Part shown: positions 1 to 6,650 of the stretch, in pieces
How the letters are laid out: the number at the start of each line of letters is the position of its first letter
How positions within the stretch are numbered: position 1 is the stretch's first letter
Assembly (NCBI GenBank): GCA_028717045.1
Contig: JAQUON010000043.1
Span: 1-11,638 of the forward strand
Length of the DNA stretch: 11,638 nt
Reading direction: 5' to 3'
Origin: Candidatus Omnitrophota bacterium
GTDB lineage: Bacteria; Omnitrophota; Gorgyraeia; Gygaellales; Profunditerraquicolaceae
Program-made: the position numbers and the translations under genes
The notes under the pieces: model-generated
What the model was told of the DNA's origin: nothing
The model's input: the letters and a program-made list of their open reading frames with translations, nothing else
Database searches by the model: none

Positions 1-120
1 CCAGGCGCAACCGAATTCCTGAAAAGTCTTGGCAGTCTCTCTGATACTATTGACGACGTGTTCTGCCTCGTTAAACGCGGGCATAATAATAGAGACTTTT
101 TCTGTGGTCAGGCTCTTCAT
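1..120 (-). CDS. Family 2 glycosyltransferase, N-terminal fragment (cut by window edge)
   Basis: Only the first 40 codons are present; the gene runs off the left edge. The fragment reads MKSLTTEK followed by VSIIMPAFNEAEHVVNSI. This is the first beta strand and nucleotide-binding turn of a GT-A fold glycosyltransferase of family GT2, with the typical P-A-F-N-E motif at residues 14-18. Such enzymes transfer a sugar from a nucleotide-sugar or polyprenyl-phosphate donor on the cytoplasmic side of the membrane. The start is ATG at 120-118, and its ATGA overlaps the TGA stop of the upstream flippase (119-117), a classic sign of translational coupling. The PAFNEAE form is shared by dolichol-phosphate-mannose-synthase-like and rhamnosyltransferase-like members, so donor and acceptor cannot be told from this piece. 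Family assignment is fairly secure; substrate is unknown. Confidence 0.85.
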   Translation of the reverse strand, partial: MKSLTTEKVSIIMPAFNEAEHVVNSIRETAKTFQEFGCAW

Positions 121-1370
121 GAAGGGTTCTTCCTGGATAATATGAATAACGACGAAAAAAGTACAAAAGCGCTCACGCAAAGGATATACTGTACCTCTGC
201 GAGGCTGTGATGAATAACCAACATCAACAACAGCTGAATACCTGCAATGATGAAAATGAATTTGATAAAACGCAGGTCCTTAATGGAAAGGAAATAGTTC
301 ATTAACAAAAAAGACAATGCAAAGCAAGTCATGGAAATACTGAAAAGCCTGCCGACAAAAATCGATTCCGGGTGGATCTTGCCTGTAAGCACGATAAGGG
401 TAAGCCCGGGGAAAAGGTTATAAAAAATGATCGCAGCAATGCATAAGGATGCGGCGTATAAAAGCGACTTATTCAAAACAGGGCGGGCATCCTGCGCCCT
501 GGCGTTTAAGGAACTGGCATGGGGAAACATGACAACGCTGATAGCCATCGGGAGGAATAAGAAAATCTTTCCGACCATTTGAGACAGGGAATACAGGCCT
601 GCCTTCTCAGGGCTAAAATAGTATTTTACCAACACCATATCGCTGTTCAACAGCCCCGTAAAACAGAGGTTGCTGATAATGAGGGGGAAGAAATATCTAT
701 AAATTTCCTTAAAATGTACGTAGGCCCATTGTGCCTTTGGCACGATAAAAGAACGCAGCGCAACCATTGCAATAAGGATACTCACGATAGTAGCGACGAG
801 ATATCCGCCGAGCGCCCCGCTTATGCCGAAGCCAAAGCTGATGAACACAAAAGCCAAAATCAGCTTTAATCCTCCGCCGCTTATCGAGGAAAACACGAAC
901 CAGCTAAATTTCTTTAGCCCCTGGAGGCCGCCCAATAAGACGGGCAAAATCCATGCAAACGCAACCAACCACATAAGCATATACACCGGCCCGTAAGAGG
1001 GTATTTTTAAGCTTGAGGCAATACGGGGAGCGCATGCAAGAAAAACAAAAAAAGTCCCAAGGGAGAAAAGCACGCTCTTCAAAAGAAGCCTGGAAAATAA
1101 GGTTTTGATTTTATTGACCTCGTTGCGTGCGGCAAATTCGGCGGCAAACTTTGCAGTTACGACCTGCAGGGTAAGCAAGGGGGCGGAGAATATAAGAAAC
1201 AGGGATAATAAAGAATTAAACGCGGCAAAATCCACAGGGCTAAGCCTGTGCGCGATAAGAAGCTGGTAAAGAAGATTAAAGATACTCAGCAGGGACGTAC
1301 CGAAGAACACCACAAGCACGTTGCGGCCAAACCCGTCGCCGCCTTTAAAGAATTTGCGAAGTGAAAACAT
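117..1370 (-). CDS. Polysaccharide/oligosaccharide flippase (Wzx-like, MOP superfamily)
   Basis: A 417-residue, very hydrophobic protein with about twelve predicted membrane segments (for example around residues 17-40, 46-70, 97-115, 128-150, 155-180, 185-210, 228-245, 267-283, 303-330, 340-362, 370-388 and 393-411). The N-terminus is short and basic, with no cleavable signal. The stretch at 243-290 has a charged D-M-V-L-V-K-Y-Y-F-S element followed by A-G-L-Y-S, typical of the polysaccharide-biosynthesis/Wzx branch of the MOP exporters. Such proteins flip undecaprenyl-linked oligosaccharides across the inner membrane. Length is usual for the family. It follows the SemiSWEET gene by 62 bases, the longest gap in the run, and ends in an ATGA overlap with a glycosyltransferase. 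The ATG at 1370 is the first possible ATG in frame after a TAA at 1379-1377, but it lacks a clear Shine-Dalgarno site. The substrate is inferred only from context. Confidence 0.9.
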   Translation of the reverse strand: MFSLRKFFKGGDGFGRNVLVVFFGTSLLSIFNLLYQLLIAHRLSPVDFAAFNSLLSLFLIFSAPLLTLQVVTAKFAAEFAARNEVNKIKTLFSRLLLKSVLFSLGTFFVFLACAPRIASSLKIPSYGPVYMLMWLVAFAWILPVLLGGLQGLKKFSWFVFSSISGGGLKLILAFVFISFGFGISGALGGYLVATIVSILIAMVALRSFIVPKAQWAYVHFKEIYRYFFPLIISNLCFTGLLNSDMVLVKYYFSPEKAGLYSLSQMVGKIFLFLPMAISVVMFPHASSLNARAQDARPVLNKSLLYAASLCIAAIIFYNLFPGLTLIVLTGKIHPESIFVGRLFSISMTCFALSFLLMNYFLSIKDLRFIKFIFIIAGIQLLLMLVIHHSLAEVQYILCVSAFVLFSSLFILSRKNPS

Positions 1371-1432
1371 CGTCGATTATGCTTTATGTTTGAGTTGCGC
1401 TCTATGGTAACACAAAGCCCCATAGGCCCCTT

Positions 1433-1696
1433 TTAGTGCCGGCTTGCCTCTTTGTATCTTAAATAGAGCAGATAGAGCACAATAGTGCTACATAAGGTAA
1501 TGCTGTTTGCAACGATAATCACCGCATCCTTAAGATGTATGCCGTAGGCGATCCACAAAGTCACCCCCAAAGAAAGCTGTAAGACGGTAATAGCGCTTAC
1601 GTCTTTGGCGGACTTTGTCCTTATGACTTTGATGATTTGCGGAATAAACGCAAACATGGTGCAACAAGCTGCCAGAGAACCGATTAAAATCCACAT
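1433..1696 (-). CDS. SemiSWEET-type sugar transporter (MtN3/PQ-loop family)
   Basis: An 87-residue membrane protein with three predicted transmembrane helices (about residues 3-23, 35-54 and 58-79), the size and layout of a bacterial SemiSWEET, which works as a dimer. Helix 1 carries the PQ motif in F-I-P-Q (residues 17-20), followed by a basic turn ending in R-T-K-S-A-K-D-V-S, highly typical of the family. Trp48 and Asn64 are 16 residues apart, the same spacing I recall for the substrate-pocket Trp and Asn of Leptospira SemiSWEET. Known members move mono- or disaccharides down a gradient. The ATG abuts the TAA of rmlB with no space (TAAATG), implying translational coupling. Its position between dTDP-sugar synthesis and the flippase suggests a link with surface glycan synthesis or sugar uptake, but the transported sugar is not indicated. 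Confidence 0.9.
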   Translation of the reverse strand: MWILIGSLAACCTMFAFIPQIIKVIRTKSAKDVSAITVLQLSLGVTLWIAYGIHLKDAVIIVANSITLCSTIVLYLLYLRYKEASRH

Positions 1697-2692
1697 TTAT
1701 TCTCTATGATAAAAAGACGCTATATCGCGCCATTTGCGTAAAAGCCATTGCTGGTTGTCAAGGTACCATTCAATCGTTACCCGAAGTCCCTTTCCAAAAC
1801 TCAATAACGGCTTCCAGTTAAGTTCATTCCGTATCTTACAGGAATCCATCTTATAGCGAAAATCATGCCCTTGCCGGTCCTTCACAAACGTAATCCCGGT
1901 CCTCTTCTTCCTATGCATCAACTCAAGGATTGACTTTGCCACTTCTATATTTTTTCTTTCCTCGCTGCTGCCCAAATTATAGATCTCTCCGGTCCTGCCT
2001 CTCATCAAAGCTTTAAGTATCCCGGCAACGCAATCGCCCACAAACAGCCATTCCCGTACATTTTGACCGCTGCCGTAAACGGGAATCTTTTTATTTTTAA
2101 GCGCGCACAGCACTGCCCAGGGTATCAATTTCTCAGGATATTGCCAAGGGCCATAGGTATTACTGGGCCTGACTATAATAGCGGGAAATCCGTGCGTCCT
2201 GATGTAAGAAGAGACCAATAAGTCGGCTGCTGCTTTTGCCGCCGAATAAGGAGAACTTGGGCGCAATGGATGCGATTCTGAAAAACTCCCTTGCCTGGCC
2301 TCTCCGTAGACCTCATCGGTTGAAACATGGACAAACCTCTTAATCTTATATTCTCTTGCCAGATCAGCCAAAACCTGTGTCCCCCGGATATTGGTTTCTA
2401 TAAAACTGCCGGAATCCCTGATGCTCCTGTCGACATGCGACTCCGCGGCAAAATGAACGATGAGCTTCGGTTTCTCTTTCCTGAAAATAGGCCTTAGGGA
2501 CTGTTTGTCAACGATATCGGCCTTATAAAATACGTAACGGCCTCTTGCCTCATTGAGCCTGGAGAGGTCGCCGGCATAGGTAAGCTTATCAACTATTACG
2601 GGCAGCACAAAACGGTTCTTTAAGACCTCTTTCACGAACGCGCTTCCGATAAAACCGGCACCTCCGGTAATCAATAGTCTTTCTCTTTTCAT
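1697..2692 (-). CDS. rfbB: dTDP-glucose 4,6-dehydratase
   Basis: Converts dTDP-glucose to dTDP-4-keto-6-deoxyglucose, the second step of the dTDP-L-rhamnose pathway, with bound NAD+. The 331-residue extended SDR protein shows GGAGFIG (residues 10-16), the D-K-L-T-Y-A-G-D substrate/cofactor segment (35-42), H-F-A-A-E-S-H-V-D-R-S (80-90), the catalytic T-D-E triad in STDEVYG (Thr125, Asp126, Glu127) and Y-x-x-x-K (Tyr149, Lys153). The PEKLIPW segment and the C-terminal RQGHDFRY / NWKPLLSF pattern resemble bacterial RmlB rather than the UDP-glucose-specific plant domain. The expected length is about 320-360. Its ATG overlaps the stop of the preceding epimerase/reductase gene by ATGA, and an AAAGGG site lies 8 bases upstream (2706-2701). 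The SemiSWEET gene follows immediately after its TAA. Confidence 0.94.
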   Translation of the reverse strand: MKRERLLITGGAGFIGSAFVKEVLKNRFVLPVIVDKLTYAGDLSRLNEARGRYVFYKADIVDKQSLRPIFRKEKPKLIVHFAAESHVDRSIRDSGSFIETNIRGTQVLADLAREYKIKRFVHVSTDEVYGEARQGSFSESHPLRPSSPYSAAKAAADLLVSSYIRTHGFPAIIVRPSNTYGPWQYPEKLIPWAVLCALKNKKIPVYGSGQNVREWLFVGDCVAGILKALMRGRTGEIYNLGSSEERKNIEVAKSILELMHRKKRTGITFVKDRQGHDFRYKMDSCKIRNELNWKPLLSFGKGLRVTIEWYLDNQQWLLRKWRDIASFYHRE

Positions 2693-3522
2693 CCTACGGA
2701 CCCTTTAGCGCTTAAATATTCCTTCACGCATTCTTCCAACACATCCTTGATATTGCGTACCTTAAATCCGGACTTTTCAAGTTTATCGCAGGACATAATC
2801 AGATTGGTACGCTTAAGCGCAAGAGCTTTAAGATCCACTACTTCGTATTCGAAACCGGGCACGTATTTTTTATAGACATACATAAGGTCAGGGTATTTTA
2901 ACGTCCCCTTATTCACTACGTTATAGATACCCGTGGCATCAAGTTTAAGCAGGTGTTTCGTTGCCTGGATAAAATCGGGCACATAGGTAAGTGAATTGGG
3001 GATATCGATAATTTTCTTGTACTTGATAAGTTTGTCGAGCAAGTTTCTGGGATGTGGGCGGTTATCAAGGGGCACGCGGATCCGGACAATCAAAATCGGA
3101 TACGATTTTGACAGGATATGCAGGGGCTGTTCCGAATATATCTTTGTGCGGCTGTAGAAAAGATCGAAATAATCCGGGACTTTATCTTCTGTGACCGGGT
3201 CATCAGAAAGATAGTCAAAACGGTAAATACAGCCGCTGCTTATGTGGACCAGTTTAATATGACTTCTTACTGCTGCTTCAGCAAGGATAAGCGGAACAAA
3301 GGCATTAGCCATAAGCGCCTTATCTTTATCCTGCTCGCAGTCATCGACTGTATTTCCAATATAGCCTATCGCATTAATCAAGACTGAAGGGTTGAATTTT
3401 TTTATCTCTTCCTCTGCGTCTGCTAATGAGTAAATCTTACGCTCAGAGATCTCGCCGCCTAACCCCTCATGCAGCCGTGTGCCGATATAGCCGTTCCCCA
3501 GGATCAATATCTTCTCATTCAT
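2689..3522 (-). CDS. NRS/ER-like dTDP-4-keto-6-deoxyglucose 3,5-epimerase/4-reductase (RmlD superfamily)
   Basis: A 277-residue SDR protein with a GNGYIG nucleotide-binding loop (residues 9-14) and Y-S-R-T-K (Tyr123, Lys127). It belongs to the RmlD/dTDP-4-dehydrorhamnose reductase superfamily, but its details fit the plant nucleotide-rhamnose synthase/epimerase-reductase (NRS/ER, UER1; also the C-terminal half of RHM, and mimivirus L780) better than classical RmlD. These include SSGCIYRFD (95-103), FYSRTKIYSE (122-131), VRIRVPLDN (146-154), HPRNLLDK (157-164) and IPNSLTYVPDF (174-184). Cys98 and Lys164 line up with the Cys and Lys that I recall as epimerisation residues in the plant enzyme. 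The gene sits between rmlA and rmlB with ATGA overlaps on both sides, and no rmlC is visible. I infer that it turns dTDP-4-keto-6-deoxyglucose into dTDP-L-rhamnose by epimerising and reducing. A plain 4-reductase remains possible if rmlC lies elsewhere. Confidence 0.78.
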   Translation of the reverse strand: MNEKILILGNGYIGTRLHEGLGGEISERKIYSLADAEEEIKKFNPSVLINAIGYIGNTVDDCEQDKDKALMANAFVPLILAEAAVRSHIKLVHISSGCIYRFDYLSDDPVTEDKVPDYFDLFYSRTKIYSEQPLHILSKSYPILIVRIRVPLDNRPHPRNLLDKLIKYKKIIDIPNSLTYVPDFIQATKHLLKLDATGIYNVVNKGTLKYPDLMYVYKKYVPGFEYEVVDLKALALKRTNLIMSCDKLEKSGFKVRNIKDVLEECVKEYLSAKGSVG

Positions 3523-4382
3523 TTTTCAGGCAACCGCCTTAAATATTCACCGTAACTGGTCGGAATTTCCTTTGCAAGCATACGCAATTGTCCGGCGCCG
3601 ATATACCCTTTCCTGTAAGCGATCTCCTCGATACAGCCGACCTTGACACCCTGCCTCTGCTCCATTGTCTTAATAAATTCTGACGCATCCATAAGGGATT
3701 CGTACGTCCCCATATCAAGCCACGCATACCCTCTGCCCAACAGCTTTACGTTAAGTTTGCCCCGCTTTAAATAATACCTATTCACGTCGGTGATCTCAAA
3801 CTCCATCCTTTTAGACGGCTTAAGCGCCTTGGCTATGCGGGGCGCAAGATGATCGTAAAAATAAATACCGGTGACCACGTAATTCGATTTTGGCCGCTTA
3901 GGCTTCTCTTCAATGGAAGATACCTTGCCCTTGCGGTCAAACCCTATTACGCCATAGCGCGCAGGGTCGCTTACATAATAACCGAAAATAGTTGCACCCT
4001 CTTTCTGATGCGCTGCTTTTTTCAATAACGACGACAATCCCCGGCCGAAAAATACATTATCCCCAAGCACAAGGCATACCTTATCTTTACCGATAAAGGC
4101 CTCTGCGATACTTAGCGCCTGCGCTATGCCTGCCGGGGTCCGTTGTTCCGCGTAGCGGATTTTGATCCCTATTCTAGAACCGTTTCCAAGCAGGTCTTTA
4201 AAACGAGCAAGCGCCTCGGGGGTAGATATCAGCAAAATATCCCTGATGCCGGCAAGCATGAGTAATGAAAGCGGATAATACACCATCGGCTTATCATATA
4301 CCGGCAGCAATTGTTTGCATACAGCCCTCGTAATGGGATAGAGGCGCGTTGCCTTGCCTCCCGCCAATATTATCCCTTTCAT
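3519..4382 (-). CDS. rfbA: Glucose-1-phosphate thymidylyltransferase
   Basis: Joins glucose-1-phosphate and dTTP to give dTDP-glucose and pyrophosphate, opening the dTDP-rhamnose branch. The 287 residues fit the usual 285-300 of RmlA. Visible signatures are MKGIILAGGKATRLYPIT (residues 1-18), K-Q-L-L-P-V-Y-D-K-P-M-V-Y-Y-P-L (23-38), the metal-binding L-G-D-N-V-F (106-111), E-E-K-P (about 158-161) and a late W-L-D-M-G-T segment. One departure is that the usual G-G-x-G-T-R loop reads G-G-K-A-T-R here, with Ala11 in place of glycine. Other nucleotidyltransferases tolerate this, and the rest of the active site looks intact. The ATG at 4382 has an AGGGG site 6 bases upstream (4393-4389), 28 bases after the UDP-xylose synthase stop. 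Its TGA overlaps the ATG of the NRS/ER-like gene. Confidence 0.93.
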   Translation of the reverse strand: MKGIILAGGKATRLYPITRAVCKQLLPVYDKPMVYYPLSLLMLAGIRDILLISTPEALARFKDLLGNGSRIGIKIRYAEQRTPAGIAQALSIAEAFIGKDKVCLVLGDNVFFGRGLSSLLKKAAHQKEGATIFGYYVSDPARYGVIGFDRKGKVSSIEEKPKRPKSNYVVTGIYFYDHLAPRIAKALKPSKRMEFEITDVNRYYLKRGKLNVKLLGRGYAWLDMGTYESLMDASEFIKTMEQRQGVKVGCIEEIAYRKGYIGAGQLRMLAKEIPTSYGEYLRRLPEK

Positions 4383-4388
4383 TTTTTG

Positions 4389-4393
4389 CCCCT
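4389..4393 (-). promoter_or_regulatory. Ribosome binding site of rfbA
   Basis: On the minus strand AGGGG is followed by CAAAAA and then ATG, a spacing of 6 bases. It lies in the 28-base gap after the UDP-glucuronate decarboxylase gene and supports the start at 4382. Confidence 0.7.
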
Positions 4394-4410
4394 GTCTTTT
4401 ATCGGTGATA

Positions 4411-5349
4411 TCAAAAACCGCCTAATTTTTTTCGAAAATACGGGGTTGTCCTTTCTAACCCTTCTTCAAGGCCGATGCGCGGGTTCCAGGCAAGCATTTT
4501 TTTAGCCTTAGAAAGGTCAGGACGCCGCTGCCTAGGGTCGTCTTCGGGTAGCGGCAAAAAAGTTATCTTTGAAGAAGACCCTGTCAGCTCAATGACTTTT
4601 TTTGCCAGCTCAAGTATCGTAAATTCAAATTCCGTACCAAGGTTTAATGGCCCGGGATAATCTATCCTTAAAAATTTCAATATCCCCTCTACGAGGTCGT
4701 CAATGTAACAAAATGAACGCGTCTGGTCCCCCGTGCCGAATACGGTCAGGTCCTTTCCGGCAAGCGCCTGGCATATAAAGTTTGATACTACTCGTCCGTC
4801 GTCAAGCCTCATTGAAGGCCCGTAGGTATTGAAAATCCTGATTATTTTTGTATCGATATTGTGTTCCCTGCGGTAGGCAAAAGTCAATGCCTCGGCTGCC
4901 CTCTTTGCTTCATCGTAACAGGAACGCACGCCTATTGGGTTTACATTACCCCAGTACTCCTCGGGCTGAGGGCTTACCATGGGATCGCCGTACACCTCAG
5001 AGGTAGATGCCAAGAAAAACTTAGCGTTATGAAACTTGGAGATCCCAAGGCAGTTGTGTGTGCCTAAGGTCCCCACCTTTAACGTCTTGATGGGATGCTT
5101 CAGATAATCCTTCGGCGAAGCGGGAGAAGCAAAATGCAGGACCCAATCCAGTTTTTCAGAGATTTTGAGGGGCTCTGAAATGTCATGTTCTATCAGTGTA
5201 AAAGAAGGGTCATCGGCCAGGTCATTAATATTATCTTTGTCCCCCGTAATAAAATTATCTACGCAAATGACCTCATTTCCTTGCCGCAGCAGCGCACGGC
5301 TCAAGTGGCTTCCGATAAACCCTGCCCCGCCAGTGATGAGTATCCTCAT
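4411..5349 (-). CDS. uxs: UDP-glucuronate decarboxylase (UDP-xylose synthase)
   Basis: Oxidises and decarboxylates UDP-glucuronate to UDP-xylose with a recycled NAD cofactor. The 312-residue extended SDR has GGAGFIG (residues 7-13), V-D-N-F-I-T-G (30-36), H-F-A-S-P-A-S-P (72-79), the catalytic S-T-S-E-V-Y-G (115-121, with Ser117) and Y-x-x-x-K (Tyr145, Lys149). The segment YWGNVNPIGVRSCYDEAKR (132-150) is essentially diagnostic for the UXS family, as is R-I-F-N-T-Y-G-P-S-M-R. The length matches the soluble bacterial/cytosolic type, without a membrane anchor. It follows ugd, which makes its substrate, with an ATGA overlap at 5349-5346. A GGAG site lies 6 bases before the ATG. It could be annotated loosely as an NAD-dependent epimerase or dTDP-glucose dehydratase, but the motif set favours UXS strongly. 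Confidence 0.94.
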   Translation of the reverse strand: MRILITGGAGFIGSHLSRALLRQGNEVICVDNFITGDKDNINDLADDPSFTLIEHDISEPLKISEKLDWVLHFASPASPKDYLKHPIKTLKVGTLGTHNCLGISKFHNAKFFLASTSEVYGDPMVSPQPEEYWGNVNPIGVRSCYDEAKRAAEALTFAYRREHNIDTKIIRIFNTYGPSMRLDDGRVVSNFICQALAGKDLTVFGTGDQTRSFCYIDDLVEGILKFLRIDYPGPLNLGTEFEFTILELAKKVIELTGSSSKITFLPLPEDDPRQRRPDLSKAKKMLAWNPRIGLEEGLERTTPYFRKKLGGF

Positions 5350-6647
5350 TTTCCGCTCCGTCCGATGCTTTTATAAACAAAGCCCATTGCCCGCATCTGC
5401 TGCGGGTCAAACATATTGCGCCCGTCAATGATTACCGGTTGCCGTAAGATTTTTTTGATCTTTTTTAAATCGAGCTCTTTGAACTCCTGCCATTCGGTCA
5501 GAATCGCCATACAATCGCTTTTGCGGACTGCCTCATACGGATTATCGCAGAACGTGGCTCCTTTTAGAAGCGATTTTGCCCTCTCCATCGCCTTGGGGTC
5601 ATATACCTTCACTTTTGCGCCGGCGCCAAGCAAGAGCCTTACTATATCAATGGCGACCGACGAGCGGATATCGTCGGTGTCCGGCTTGAAACTCAAGCCC
5701 AGTACAGAGATGGTCTTGTCTTTGATAATCCAGAGCGCCTCTTCGATCTTTTTTATAAATACGTCTTTGCGCTCCTGGTTAATTTTACGGGCAGCCTTGA
5801 GCAACTCAAAGTCGTAGCCCTTCTGCGCTGCCAGGTGAATAAAGGCATCCACGTCTTTGGGAAAACAGGATCCGCCAAACCCGATGCCCGGGCGTAAAAA
5901 TTCTTTTCCGATACGGGTATCCAGGCCCATCGCAAGTGCTACCTTTTCGACGTCGGCATCAATCTTTTCGCATACATTTGCGATCGCATTAATAAATGAA
6001 ATCTTGGTTGCCAGGAATGAATTACAGGCGTGCTTTATCAACTCGGCAGTATTGATGCTTGTGGCAACAATAGGTGCCTTAAACGGTTTATACAATTGGC
6101 GCATTATTTTCTCTGCACGTTCGCTGGCTACCCCCAATACGATCCTATCCGGATGAAAGGCATCCTGCATTGCCGAGCCTTCGCGCAAGAATTCCGGGTT
6201 TGAAACTACGTCAAATGAAACGCCGCCCGGATTATTCATTTCTATCGTACGCTTGATCTTCTCTCCCGTCTCTGCGGGAACCGTGCTCTTTTCTACGATT
6301 ACTTTATACTCTCTGATATTACGGGCGATTTCCTGCGACACCTTTTGCACTGCCGAAAGGTCCGCGCTGCCGTCTTGGCGCGAGGGGGTACCTACGCATA
6401 TAAAAATGATCTGCGCAGAAACAGTAGCCTCTTTAATGCTGGTTGAAAAGAGAAGCCTTTTAAGCTTCTTGTTTTTTAAAATGATTTTATCGAGCCCCGG
6501 TTCGTAAATAGGGACTGATCCCTTTCTTAGTTTTCTTATTTTTTCCGTATCGCTGTCTACGCACAATACCCTATTGCCCGTTTCCGCAAGGGCAGCCGCA
6601 GTCACAAGTCCGACGTAACCGGCGCCTATCACTGCAATGTTTTGCAT
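5346..6647 (-). CDS. ugd: UDP-glucose 6-dehydrogenase
   Basis: Oxidises UDP-glucose to UDP-glucuronate in two NAD+-dependent steps. The 433-residue protein is the normal length for the bacterial Ugd/TuaD type. It shows the N-terminal Rossmann motif GAGYVG (residues 8-13), Y-E-P-G-L (48-52), the I-C-V-G-T-P segment (83-88), E-K-S-T-V-P (119-124), N-P-E-F-L-R-E-G (150-157), the A-E-L-I-K-H-A-C-N helix (201-209, Lys205) and the catalytic cysteine Cys261 in G-F-G-G-S-C-F-P-K-D. The C-terminal UDP-binding domain has G-L-S-F-K-P-D-T-D-D-I-R. It lies three bases after manC, with a strong AAGGAG site formed by the last codons of manC. Its stop overlaps the start of the UDP-xylose synthase gene, which consumes its product. 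Confidence 0.96.
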   Translation of the reverse strand: MQNIAVIGAGYVGLVTAAALAETGNRVLCVDSDTEKIRKLRKGSVPIYEPGLDKIILKNKKLKRLLFSTSIKEATVSAQIIFICVGTPSRQDGSADLSAVQKVSQEIARNIREYKVIVEKSTVPAETGEKIKRTIEMNNPGGVSFDVVSNPEFLREGSAMQDAFHPDRIVLGVASERAEKIMRQLYKPFKAPIVATSINTAELIKHACNSFLATKISFINAIANVCEKIDADVEKVALAMGLDTRIGKEFLRPGIGFGGSCFPKDVDAFIHLAAQKGYDFELLKAARKINQERKDVFIKKIEEALWIIKDKTISVLGLSFKPDTDDIRSSVAIDIVRLLLGAGAKVKVYDPKAMERAKSLLKGATFCDNPYEAVRKSDCMAILTEWQEFKELDLKKIKKILRQPVIIDGRNMFDPQQMRAMGFVYKSIGRSGK

Positions 6648-6650
6648 CGT

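Noticed and set aside
1402..1425. Candidate intrinsic terminator after the SemiSWEET gene
   Set aside because: The stem is only six pairs with a 12-base loop and no following run of T on the minus strand.
1371..1432. Possible promoter before the flippase gene (CATAAT near 1376-1382 on the minus strand)
   Set aside because: The -10-like hexamer has no acceptable -35 partner at 16-18 bases, so it is not supported beyond chance.
5416..5817. Plus-strand open frame of 133 codons opposite ugd
   Set aside because: It is antisense to a well-supported dehydrogenase, has low-complexity Ser/Leu-rich composition and no recognisable motif. It is a reading-frame shadow.
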